Positions 24,060-35,072 of a DNA stretch of 64,000 nt are shown here, in pieces; the stretch's first letter is position 1; every line of letters starts with the position of its first letter. The position numbers and the translations under genes were made by a program. The notes under the pieces are model-generated. The model was given only the letters and a program-made list of their open reading frames with translations. It was not told the origin of the DNA and did not search any database. This DNA is from Deinandra increscens subsp. villosa (lineage: Eukaryota > Streptophyta > Magnoliopsida > Asterales > Asteraceae): positions 27,005,993-27,069,992 of the forward strand of contig JBCNJP010000013.1 of NCBI GenBank assembly GCA_039602395.1, given 5' to 3'.

Positions 24060-25242
24060 CTAGCCTGATTTGCATCCTGATTTCTTGCCTTCGGGCAATC
24101 CTTTTTGAAGTGTCCGGTAGCTCCGCAACCGTAACACGTAACAGGGGCGCTTCAGATAATCTCGTGCTACATGCCCTTTCGTCTTACAAATGTTGCAGAA
24201 GACGTTTCCACAATCGAGGGTGTGGTGGAGGTTGCACTTGCTGCACAGAGGTGCTCCACCGGTGTATCCGGTCTTTCGGACAACATGAGTAGGGGTAGTA
24301 GCAGCGTAGACCTTCACTGGGTCAGCTTCTTTGGCAGGGGCCTTTTCATCGCGGTTCTTCCAGTATCCTCATTTCCACTTGTTTTCAGGCTTCTTGCTTA
24401 AAGAGGGAATGGTACTAGCATCAGGGGTCTTGCTCTCAGACTGTTTCTTGCCAAGGTTCACACCTTGACGGTTAGCTTGGTAGACAAGGTTGTGTGCCTG
24501 GCGCACAGCATCCTGAAAAGTCTGAGGATTCGAGGAAAGGACATTCCCCTGGATATGAGGTGCAAGTCCCCAGATGTATCATTCGATTTTCTTGTACAGT
24601 GGAGTGATCATGGTCGGACAGAGATGAGCGAGCTCACGGAACTTTTTGGTATAGCCAGCAACATCAGCTCCATTCATGGATAGGTTCCAGAACTCAGCGT
24701 CGAGTTTCTGAAGTTCCTCTCTAGGACAGTACTCATCGCGAAGCAGTTGTTTAAGTTCGTCCCATGTCATGGCGTAAGCCAAATCAGTTCCCATAGTATC
24801 AGCATGGGAGTTCCACCAAGTCAGAGCGCTATCAGTCAGTGCGCATGTGGAATACTTGACCATATACTGCTCAGGGCAGTTGGTTATGCGGAAGACGGTC
24901 TCCATTTTCTCAAACCAGCGAACTAAACTAATAGCGCCTTCAGAACCCTTGAAATTCGATGGTTTGCAGTTCATAAAGTCTTTGTATGAACATTCACGGG
25001 GGCCTGCATTTGTTAGGTTGAAACGTTAAATACAATTTAGGAAAATTGTAGTCTACTGTTTTTCTAACATTGGTTAATTCGTTCTTACCGCGTGCCCCAT
25101 TGTCGTTCTGACGTTGGGTTTCAGCGGCGGAAACAGTTTCTGCGACGCGATTAGCAATCATCTCCTCGATTTCCTCAGCGGTCATGGGAGGAGGGGGCAG
25201 AGGAGGTGAAACGTTCCTGGTGGCTCGGCGTCTCGGTGGCAT
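24060..25242 (-). pseudogene. G1 gag with intron-like gap
   Basis: ATG at 25242 opens a short basic N-terminus (MPPRRRATRN, then the helix EEIEEMIANRVAE). Coding resumes in frame only if 25088-25004 is removed as an 85-bp GT-AG intron, giving the gag motif FMNCKP..FKGSEGAISLVRWFEKME, then the retrotrans-gag core (ALTWWNS, WDELKQLLRDEYCP, YTKKFRELAHLCP). Two zinc-knuckle-like motifs follow (CSKCNLHH...CGN..C and CNICKTKGHVARDYLKRPC) near 24150-24270. TGA near 24580 and 24375 and a frameshift near 24150 break it. Confidence 0.8.
25004..25088 (-). other. Candidate spliceosomal intron in G1 gag
   Basis: On the minus strand it starts GTAAGAACG, is AT-rich, contains CCTAACAAATGCAG at its end (CTAAC as a possible branch point, close to the acceptor) and ends AG at 25004. 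Exon lengths are phase-compatible: 154 nt before and 29 nt to the next ATG sum to a multiple of three, and the joined reading NGARG-PREC-SYKDFMNC looks natural. Unspliced reading meets a stop soon after. Confidence 0.6.
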
Positions 25243-25745
25243 GATTTTGCTTTAAGTTACAATTGTCAATATAAAGAAAACTTTAGATAGTATGTAAATG
25301 GGGTTATTACACGCTCGATAATAACTGCCACGACTTACATCAATTGCCAAAACATTTTACGCGCAAACACAACCAAGAAACGTGAGATGAAAGGAATGAA
25401 GTAACATAACGTGCCATAGTAATAATAATAACAATATAAAAAACACAACCATAACATGATAATAATAATTCCTTGACCATAAGAAATCATAACATTAATC
25501 ATATTACAGATAAAACATATTCAAAAGAAACAAGTTTTTCATCATGGGCTCGCAGTCCCGGTGATAATCAAAAGATAACATGTTTCATCCATAAAATGGC
25601 TATCAAAAGACTAGGTCAAATATACCTAGAATGGTGGTGGTGGTGGTGGACCTGGGAGCATGATAAAGAAGGTCGGGACCTGGGTCATGGCAAGGAGGGT
25701 GGAGACGAGTCGTCCAGATAAATGCTCTAGTGCGGCGACCCTCCT

Positions 25746-26606
25746 CTACAGACTCTCGTGTGAGAGAAGCAGGTCGGTAGTGGCCATGCTAACCCCAGTC
25801 ATGTGTGCATGAAGGGTGTCCATGGCGCTACCAGTGGCGCACATGCATCTCACCAGCATGGAAGTCTGATCCCTAAGGATCCCAACCTCCTCAGTGGTCG
25901 GAAGTTGGGCGACGTCTGCATCAAGCTCACCTAGGTCCGTCTCGATGCGCCTCAGGCGGGCTACCAGGAGCGGTACCATGTCGGGTATGGGCTCATCCTT
26001 GAAGGGTGAAAAGCCCATAGGGACACTGCGGGAGGGATCAGGGAGTGAGGACTTGCCCCGTGCATAACTGCTCGGGATCTCCTCCTCGATCCTCCAGGCG
26101 TGTACCTGGCCCGGCATCCAAGCTAGGTAGCTCTAATACATAGCGCCGTTTGGGCCCAGGCTCCTCGGGGCAGCACTAACCTCACGATTCCGGGATGGGC
26201 CAGGTGCCCGTCCCGGGGTGTATCCCCGTCTACCGCCACCAGGTGCGGCGACATAGGTCTTTACAGACCGATCACGGCCTGCAAAGGGGTCGATGGTGCT
26301 TGAAGCACCAATGGGGGCCTCACCGCCAATAGTGGCGGTGGGGGCACGGTGGTCCGGGGTATCATCTGAGGTCAGTGGCCTGAGTGGTCTCAGAAAGCTG
26401 GAAGGTATGGTGGATCGGTGGATAGTACCCACAGTAGCCGCCTCTAACTCGGGGCTAGAAGGTACGTGATCCTCTGGTGAGGGCGTGTAGTCCTCAGGTG
26501 CTGGGTCCTCGGGAGAATGAGTGTAGTCCTCCACACTTTGCTCCTCGTTGGAATCGGCAATGCAAATGACTTCCCTGGAAGCCATCTCTGCGATAAATAT
26601 TCCCAT
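25746..26606 (-). pseudogene. G1 upstream ORF of unknown function
   Basis: Between primer site and gag, ATG at 26606 (or 26585) opens about 285 codons in one frame with a single TAG at 26133. The N-terminal third is acidic with three copies of an EDYT.SPEDP-like unit; the C-terminal third is helical with heptad-like leucines (VARLRRIETDLGELDADVAQL), suggesting a coiled coil. I do not recognise a domain. It is not the gag, which starts about 500 bp downstream. The 500 bp between (25243-25745) show no coding feature. Confidence 0.5.
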
Positions 26607-26783
26607 AGGAAACGTGTGTCAGTAACGTCATATAGGAATCAATGCATAAGTAACATATAATCTAGCATAAGTAGACATGTTGGAGATGAGGTCTTTCATG
26701 CAAATGGTAGCTTCGGAGTGGGTTATAGTCCAGGTTCGGTTTTTGTTTTGTTTGTTTGTTTATCCTGGTTCGCTATAACCACG

Positions 26784-26795
26784 GCTCTGATACCA
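26784..26795 (-). other. G1 primer binding site
   Basis: The minus strand reads TGGTATCAGAGC a few bases after the LTR end, complementary to initiator methionine tRNA. Confidence 0.9.
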
Positions 26796-26798
26796 ATC

Positions 26799-29700
26799 CG
26801 TCACACCCCGGTCAACGGTATCGGGTGTGAGCGAGAATGGAATCATAGTCGAGGATACATAGAACAACATCTACTAAATTTAAACTTCATAAAACATTAC
26901 GTCATTTCAATTGCAGCGGAAAGATAGTGGAAATGATAATGTCTTACATTTTAAAAGCATAAAGTCTAAATTAAAGTTAAACATAAAACGGTTTATTTGG
27001 ATAGGTTGGGACTATGACTCCAAGTGCAGGTCCGATAGCATGATTAAGCCCCATTTGCATATCCTCCGAAGGTTGCGTCAATTACCTAAGAAATCATGAG
27101 TTTAAAAGGTCAACATAAAGTTGGTGAGGTTCACAGGTTTATGTCTGTACGTTTAAAGTTGGTAAAACAGTTTCGGAATACTTAAATATTACGTAGGTTT
27201 ACCATTGTGGTTGTATGAACTCACCTGAACCTTGATTTCAAATATTAATGGTTTACCCACCCATAGCATCTCTTGCCCAGAGATGTTAAACAGAGTAGAA
27301 TAACTAACGCGTACTCCCAGACAATCCGGAATCAGAACTGGAGCTACCAGTTAGGGCAGGGTTATCAACCCAAATAGATCTATTCACTAGCTATCGTTTC
27401 GTATAGAACTAATTGAAATCAATTAATGGTGGGATACGGTTGTACAAACGTTTATAACGATAATCTACCAAATTGGGCAATCGGTAAAAGAATAAGTAGT
27501 CATACGGCTAACAGATAAACCATAATATTAAGTAAAATCATTTATCAGATTTCATGATTTCTCCCCAAAGTATAAAACAGTTAAAGGAAAAGGGGCCGTA
27601 AAACTCACAGATTCAGCAGATAGGTAGTAATGAACGGTGTAGGCACAGTAGCACGTAACGACCTATATAATTAAATAGGCACATGCATAAGGGTTACAAT
27701 CATTTGAGTAACATAAGTCACCCAAGTGATACCGGTCATGTCTTGACATTTTAATCACGTTTGTATTCGTTTGGAAACCCGTTACCTTGTATTTATTATA
27801 TAAATACTTTCATGATTATTTATATATACGTTCAATAAAGATAAACAAGGAATTATCATTTAATAATTTAAATCAAGTATTGAACATCGAATTTAAAATA
27901 ATAATGTTTATTATTATTTTTCATGAGTTCGTATAATTATTTTCAAATAATTATTATGTGTTTAATTTGTTAATCATGCAAGTTATAATTATTTTTAAAT
28001 AATTATGATTAACATTTCTTTATATCATAGTTTAAACTTTTATAAATAATTATTAGTCAAAAGAATAATTATTTAAAGTTCTTTTCATTTTAAAACATGA
28101 ATCGTTTGAACGTCATATTTTTAAATTACAACATTTAATCATTTTACTAGTTTGAAATCGTTTAATATTTCATTGGTATGAAATATTCATTTCTTTTTAA
28201 AACATTGTTCTAAAGATATTACTTGGTGGCGCTTGGATTTAACAAAAGTTGTCTTTATGAAACATGATGAGGAATATTGTTTACTTTCTAATATTTACGT
28301 TTTCGCGTATATCGCCGTGTGGTCACGGTTTTATTACTACGCAACATTTCCTCATTTCGATTACTTCGATTCATCAAAGTAATAATAAAGGTTTATAAAA
28401 ATAATTAATTGCTTGATTTTTATAAAAGTATTTCATAAAACATGTTTATTTTAAAAATGTCTTTTTATAGAAAACTTTCATTTTTATATCATGTTTTTAA
28501 TTGTTTAAAAACTTGTAATAAATCCAAGAATTTATGTCAAACTAATCATTTGACATAAATTTATTCTTTCCATTTTTAGTAAAGAAAATCTATAAAATTC
28601 CTTTTGTCTTGAAGCTTTTACAACATATTTAATGTGTCATTTTTCCTAAACAAGTAATATTCTTTTACTTGTGTTAGGACTTTATTAAATAAATGACAAT
28701 CAACTAACATTTTTATGTTAGGACATTTAAATAAATTAACAATCAACTAACACATTGGTGTTAGGACAATAATTAAATAAAATCAACTAACACATTTCTT
28801 GTGTTAGGATAAATTAAACATACAAGTATATAATCATTTTATCATTTTAGTTAGTTATCTTTTATGATTTTTATTAACATGAAGAGGCTTGAGTTTGTTA
28901 ACCAACTAACTTTGAAATCAAAGATCTCATAAATACAAGAATCATGGTGCACACTTGTTACTTTCATTTGATTTCACAAATGTGTTTCACCACACTCTTT
29001 GGCTATCTTTAAGCATTCTAATGCACCAAAAAGAGTGTTTGATCTTGAGAGAAAGAGATAGAGAAGAGAGTTTTTGTTAGTTGTTTAACAAATGCAAGCA
29101 TTCAAAACTTAGTTGTCAAGACTTTGGGTATCATATTTGGGTGTTAAACATGTAAGAACATAATGGAAAGGAGGTTAGAAACACTCACAAGGAGTGGAGA
29201 AAGAAATCGGCGGAGAAAGAGGGAGGTCCAGCGGCGGCTTGGCAGCGTCCGGTGGTGGCCGGCTGGGGTGTTTGGCCGAGAGTAAAGGGAGGGGAGGAGG
29301 GAGAGTGATGGTTGGGTGGTGGAGGTGTGGAGAATGCTTGTGGGGTGTGGGTTTTCTTATAGGTTAACTTTTGGTTATTAACCTTTGGTTATTTCCCCTA
29401 ATCACATCCTAGAGTAGGTGTGTTGTCAAGATATCATGGCTCCCAACTTCTCTAATGTAGGTGGTTAATTCTTTTATAAACTTCCATGTGTTTTATAAAA
29501 TGGTGAAGGTTTTATAAAATATAAGGTGGTTAGAGGTTGGTAAAAATCACAACTATTATACTTTAATTCCTAGTGGAATAAAACTACCAAGGTGGTGGGT
29601 TTTAAATAATTTATTGGGCCAAAAGTTTATAAAATCAAGTGGGTTAATTTTATAAAAATCATGGGCCAAAACTATTAAAAATAAAAGGTTTGGGGTTTGG

Positions 29701-30191
29701 GCCGAAGCCCAATTAAACTCGGGAAGGTGACGTGGGCCGGGTTTTCGGTTGGGCCGCGAGGGGAGGACGGGCTGGGTTGGTGATTCGGTTGATCGAGTCG
29801 GGTCGCCGGGTGAAGTTTCGGGTTTGTTCGGGTTGTTTTGGACTTATTGGGCCTAACCGAGCCCAATAGGTTTAACGGGTTTCTCGTTTGGCTAAGTCTT
29901 GACAACGAAACATTTTTCATCACATTTTAAGTTCATAAAATGTTTTAACGGTTTAAATTGGTTTTGATAAAATATTAAAATTCAATGTTTATATTTAATT
30001 TTTTGTTATTAAAATTCCATAATTATAATATGAAATCTTTCGTATTTTACGGGTATACAAACGCGGGATTTAAATCAGTTATCAGTTTAGTTATCGAACT
30101 AATTCGGTTAATCATATAATTAAAACGTATTGATATTTAAATCAGAAAGTCAACGGAGAGAGGTTTGACCTGTTTTTGACGAGGTGTCACA
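26799..30191 (-). repeat. G1 5' LTR
   Basis: The LTR is 3393 bp and runs, on the plus strand, CGTCACACCCCGG (TG changed to CG at the tip) to GAGGTGTCACA. The middle (about 27780-28900) is strongly AT-rich with repeated AATAATTAT words and ATCAACTAACA-type repeats. The right third (29200-29880) is GC-rich. No coding feature. Confidence 0.9.
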
Positions 30192-32091
30192 GAATCTACC
30201 TGTGAACTTTGTTCTCAAAAAGATAGAAAGATTCGGGAATTTGTTCAAGAAAAAGAAGGATTGATTGTTGAAAGGAAGCAGAAGGAAGAAGAGTTAGATA
30301 GTTACCAAAAGAAGTGTGAAGTTTCTGATGAGATTTTCAAGGAAAATGAAAAGTTAGTCAAAGAAAAGAGTGTGTTGATGGAAGAGTTTGTAGAGCTTAA
30401 GAAAAGGTTAGATGAGATGATTGTTAAAGATAAAGAACAATTCTTGAAGCTACAAAATGAAAATGAAAACTTAGTCAAAGATGCTGGAAAGTGGGAGAAT
30501 GAAGCAAAAGATGTCATTGAAGATTTTGATGCTATGTTTAACAAGTCAAAAATCAAATTGGATTCGATTCAAAAAGCATATGATGAAATTTAGAAAGTTC
30601 ATGATGAAGTTACTGCTAAGGAGAATGATCGTCAAGTGGAACATTCAAAATTACTCGATAAAGTCACAAGATTGACACAAGACAAAAATTGTTGACAAGG
30701 AATGTTGAGATTTATAAGGGCAAGTGGATAAAGTGACACAAGAAGTGTATAATGCACATGATCAGATGAGACAAGAAAAGTTTTTGTGCAATAGAGCTTT
30801 GGAACAATTAATTGATTCAGAAAAGGTGTTGGGTGAAGCACAGAAGAAAATATCCAATTTGAATGTTGAGATTTTGGATCTTAAAAGACAATTGAATTAT
30901 CTGAAGAATTCACATTCATTCACAAGCTACTTGTGCAACGATGAGAATTTCAAGAAAGTGTTTGGAAGCAAAGAATACAATCAGATTCCATATCCAGTTA
31001 TTCAATCTGATCCTCTAGCTGATCTTAATTCTTCTGATGTAAATGGTGATTATTCTGAGTTTGCTACTGAGAAATCTGCCAAAAAGAAAAAGTCCTAATC
31101 TAACAAGAAAGTGGAGAAGAAGGAAAGCTTGTTTGATAAATCTGCTTCTAAGTTTGTATCTGGTGGGTTTATATCTGATGAGGGCATAATTTCTACTGAA
31201 AAGGTGATTGAGAGAAATGAAAAAGAGTTGAATGATGAAAAAGCTGCTGCTAAGCTGGTAGAAGCTAACAAATTACAAGATATTAAGGTTTCATTCACTC
31301 AAGCTGCTAAAGTTGGTTCTGCAAGTTCTCAAGTTGACCTATCGAAGCTACCAGGTTACAAAAGTTCAGGAATGGGTAGTGCGGGTAAGCAATTTGAGAA
31401 GAAAGACAAGAAGGCTGTGTTCAAGAAGGTTCAGAAAGAAAAGAAGGATACAACTTTAGAACAAATCTATCATTTGGACCAGGTACTCATTTCTACCATG
31501 GAGAAAGGATTCGGGGGAAAACAAAAGAAGAAGAATTCATCTGAAAGTTCTCCGAAAGAGTTTTCATCGTCTGGATCGAATTCTACATCTCGAAGTCCTA
31601 CTTCCAAATGGGTGCATGCGAGTAGATTTCAAGTATTTGATGATGTTTCTGATTCTTTTGAGTATGATGATTTGAATCATGCATTTCAGGGCAAACCACA
31701 ATCTAAACGATCATATCGTTTGTGCTATCAATGCCGTCAAAAGGGACACATGGCACAGGATTGTCCTAAAACGGTCAAGAAAACATTTTTTGCTAAATCT
31801 GCCACATTTATTGATGAATCAGGAAAAATGTTTACTAAGTCAACACCTTCCAAAACTAAATCTAAAAAGAAATAATTTTTCAAATTTGATTCAAGTGTTG
31901 GTGGTTCATCACCAGATGATGACTCAGTCAAAACTGAAAAAGCAAAAATACAGTGGCAACCTAAGGTGGTCAGCAAGGCTGTAAATGATTTTAGTGAAGA
32001 CACTGGTCGACCAGAAGTTGTGTGCTTCGGTCCTTTGAATACTAGTTATATAAATCCAGTGTGCAGGTACTTCAAGAAGACCCGTCGGTGA
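30192..32091 (+). pseudogene. D gag, C-terminal part
   Basis: Begins inside a C..C..KD zinc-like motif (CELCSQKDRK) and continues with about 250 codons of lysine/glutamate-rich coiled coil, a low-complexity serine-rich region, and one CCHC knuckle (CYQCRQKGHMAQDC, about 31720-31765). It ends TGA at 32089-32091. Breaks: TAG near 30591, a shift near 30695-30720, TAA at 31096 and 31873. It corresponds in order to residues after the first knuckle of element C's gag at 59790-61340 but is clearly diverged in sequence. Confidence 0.8.
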
Positions 32092-33746
32092 TTGTGAAGT
32101 TCAAGCTTCAAGCGGTTACTGATAGTGGTGTTTCCTGCGTAACTTAAATTCAATGCTACATATTCCAAAATTGAAATTTTTCTGAAAGCTAAAACTGAAA
32201 GGTATCAGTATCGAACAGTCAATTTTCTTTCTTTTACATTCCGTATGTAGTTTAGAGGGAGAAACTTGAAAATATCAAACATAGTGTCTCTATGTTTTGT
32301 TAAAATAGAAAATCCAAAAATAGAGTTTTCATTTTTAGGGGGAGAAAAACAAAAAAATAAAAACATTGAAAAATGAGAAATTGTATCCGACATATTTGAG
32401 AAATGATGGTACATTGGCTTACGTGTCTGGCTCATGGCTAAACTAGATGATAAAGGCATAAGATCATTGTTTGATGTGCTTGGTAGGCTCGGCATTAAAT
32501 CAGAATGTATTCAGATGTGATATACATTAAATACTAATGCTTGACCAAGTGGACAACATCTTGAAGCGTATCTCAAGATATTGAAAAGATGTTTGAAAAA
32601 GAAAAATGAGAAGTCACTGTGTATACATGTGTTCATTTTGCAAAGATTTAAACTTGTTTGATTTTCTTTATTTTGTCGAACAATCGAACTTTCTCTGCGT
32701 ATCGAAAGATCGACCTGATTGTTGTTCGTTTGGCGTTCTGCTTTGTTTTCTTTGGTGTTTCGTATTATTCATTGGACTTTCTCTATGTGTCCACAAGACC
32801 GACATGATTGTTGTTGAATTATATAATTTGAACTTGTTTTTATTTTCTTATTTTTTAAATCTGAGGCCTTGTCTACGTATCGAAAGATCGACCTTAAGGT
32901 AGACGATTTAACGTTCTTATTTCTTTTTGCATGGAACACAGTTGATGGTATTTTGAATTCAATCACTATGTGTTGAATCACAATTGAAGTCACAGAGTGT
33001 GATAAGCAAATACATATATGAGTATGTCTGATAGTGTGGGGTACACTGGTCAAAGCAAATCTAATTAATACAATAACATATTCAGATGTTATGAGTATGA
33101 ATTTGCTTGAGTTTAAGATGAACATATTATACTAGTAATCGACATGGCTTGATTGCTGAAGTAATTGAAATTGAAGTGTAATTTAGCATGTTATGTTCAA
33201 TATAATCCCAAGTTGTGATCTTTCTTGCAAAAGACAAAAATAGTGTCTGATTCTGTATTTTATTTATGTTTCATATCTGAAAAGTCCAAAAAGCTTTTAG
33301 GTGTGTTTTAGCATAAACTTAGAAAAATCAAAAAGATTTTCGGGGTGTTTTGATGTAAAGTTTCAAAAAGCGAAAAAGATTTTGTTTCTTATTTGTTTTT
33401 GACCGATCGATACACGATACAAAATTATGTTTTCAAAACTCTATCTTGGATTCTCGAAGATAAGTTTTGTGCCAAGATTAAATTAATTTTCGAAAGAAAA
33501 AGAAATTCGCGTTTCTGTCTTCTGTAATTGCAGGTTCTGTGTGAGATGACTCAAGCATGGTGAAAGGGGGAGTTTGTTATATCTTTCACAAATGGATCTT
33601 GAGGTTCAAAGATTGTTCAAGTTCTGATCCAGCCATGTAAGTTCTATTTCTGACATGATTTCAAGTTGAAGATCGGATGCAGCAATGTTGACGATTGAGG
33701 ACTGGAGTTTAGTTAGAATAGATACACTACACGTTAAGGGGGAGTT
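32092..33746 (+). other. D 3' untranslated region with repeated hairpins and duplicate polypurine tracts
   Basis: No credible ORF. It carries three copies of a small stem-loop at 32698-32712, 32786-32801 and 32876-32890 (about 90-nt spacing), a polypurine-like AGGGGGAG at 32335 and AAAGGGGGAGTTTGTT near 33563-33578, and the true polypurine tract ending at 33746. The block from about 32606 to 33130 is well conserved with C (56395-56900 and 61953-62470) although the two LTRs differ. Confidence 0.7.
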
Positions 33747-34128
33747 TGTTAGTGCATATTTCTATGCTACAACGTGTCTCGTGTATTGTATCTAGAATAG
33801 AGCGAGTTTGTGAGTCAAAAGGTGAACATACATTGGTGGTCGTACCATTGGTCCGCCGTACCAATTGGTACGCCCGTACCAATTGGTAGGTCCGTACCAA
33901 TTGGTCCACCAATTGGTACGCCGGCCGGTGTGTTGCTACTATAAATAGTTCGTCTTAGAGAGAGTTAAGTACTTCTGTGAGTTCTATCTTGTTAACTTTG
34001 TGTACTCAGTGTGTTTCTCTCTCTAGAAATGTAATCTCTTTGTGAATCAATAAAGCCAAACTTTATTTACGTTCTTGTTCATCGATTAACCGAATCATGC
34101 AGTAGTAAGATCCGTCTAGATACTTACA
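33747..34128 (+). repeat. D 3' LTR
   Basis: 382 bp from TGTTAGTGC to ATACTTACA, preceded by AAGGGGGAGTT. It contains the palindromic word array 33841-33920 and TATAAATA at 33940-33947. Confidence 0.8.
33841..33920 (+). promoter_or_regulatory. CGTACCAATTGGTACG palindrome array in D U3
   Basis: Five units of the perfect palindrome CGTACCAATTGGTACG or parts of it (33841-33852, 33857-33872, 33875-33888, 33893-33905, about 33908-33920) end about 20 bp before the TATA box. Confidence 0.75.
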
Positions 34129-35067
34129 AACCTAATTAATAAGCAACGCGTCACATCGACCTTCCTTCACACGTAAATCATCCTTTGTACTAGTGATAAT
34201 CTAGCTTATATTAATTTTTAATATGGTGTTAATAATATACATGCACTAGTGATATAAAGTTCCAATCCACCTGAATTAATGTTACCTACGTTTAGATTTT
34301 TACGATAATTTATTACATTTACACTTTAAAGAATTTAAAAATACATTTTTTTAAGAGTTAATTGCCATTTTCGTCCCTGAGGTTTATAAGCGTTTGTCAT
34401 TTTAGTACAAAAAAAAAAATTCTCCTCAATTTCTCTCACGTTTCTAATTTTTGCCATTTTGGTCCAAATCACTAACTGGTGTTAGAAACTAACTGGAAAC
34501 CAGGGGTATTTTCGTAAAACCATATTATCTGTTTTTTTGTTCTTTTGAACAACTTTTATCCTTAAAAAATAAAAGTTTTAAAGTGTCATAAACATGGTTA
34601 TGGTTTTTAACGGTTCAAAAACAAAATTTTAATGGGTCAGTTTTAACGGGTCAAAAATTAAGTTTTAATAGGTCAGTTTAACGGATCTAAAACACAGCTT
34701 TAACGGGTCAATTAGAAACGTGACCGCGCCTAATAGCATAAAAATTCGTTCTTGAAATTGTGTTTAGTATTTTACTTTATTTTCGTGACCGCGCCTAATA
34801 GCTTTTTTCTTTCCGGCACATCATTTTTCTATAAACCCAATCACACATTAGATAACACAACAGTACAACAACGCATTTCTTCTCTTAATAATTATACTTT
34901 TATAGCTAAATTACTTGTAAAAGTTGTCTAGAATTAATTTCTCTAATCACTTCAATTGATTATTCTAATAAAAAAATAAAATGAAATTTTCAAAAGACTA
35001 ATTTATTTATGTGGAAATCAGTTTTTGATAATCAATTTTCGCATTGATTAAGCGTCCTGTTCAACTA
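34129..35067. other. Non-coding flank holding one arm of an inverted repeat
   Basis: No ORF. Bases about 34410-34545 are an inverted copy of about 55450-55584 (shared CTCACGTTTCTAATTT, GCCATTTTGGTCCAAATCA, GGGGTATTTT.GTAAAACC). Removing S2 would leave the arms about 530-600 bp apart, so this looks like a fold-back element interrupted by S2. A loose TTAACGGGTCA repeat occurs at 34600-34705. Confidence 0.5.
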
Positions 35068-35072
35068 TGTTG
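35068..35072. other. S2 left target-site duplication TGTTG
   Basis: TGTTG precedes S2 at 35073 and is repeated at 55346-55350 after its right end, 20 kb away. The match identifies the two S2 halves as one insertion. Confidence 0.85.

Larger units (their letters stand above)
2966..30191 (-). mobile_element. G1: Tekay/Del-type chromovirus (gypsy), split by C0 and C1
   Basis: G1 is a minus-strand element. It has a 3393 bp 5' LTR (26799-30191), primer site (26784-26795), an extra upstream ORF (25746-26606), gag (24060-25242), pol (22300-23991, then 3976-5599 beyond the C1 insertion), a polypurine tract (3942-3950) and the end of the 3' LTR (2966-3941). The remainder of the 3' LTR lies left of C0, outside the window. 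Integrase ends in a chromodomain-like tail, which with the long LTRs points to the Tekay/Del lineage. At least six nonsense codons and several frameshifts make it inactive. It was inserted in element D; GAATC at 30192-30196 would be the right target duplication, with its partner off-window. Confidence 0.85.
30192..34128 (+). mobile_element. D: gag-only SIRE-like retrotransposon, 3' part
   Basis: The visible part is the 3' half of gag (30192-32091), a 3' untranslated region (32092-33746) and the 3' LTR (33747-34128). There is no protease, integrase or reverse transcriptase: sequence passes from the gag end and a GCAGG junction straight into untranslated sequence, exactly as in element C. The 5' half lies left of G1, outside the window. 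It fits the class called TR-GAG (terminal-repeat retrotransposon with gag domain), non-autonomous by definition. Confidence 0.8.

Noticed and set aside
25473..25721. ORF with a run of tryptophans
   Set aside because: Caused by a GGT/TGG simple repeat between G1's upstream ORF and gag, antisense to the element.
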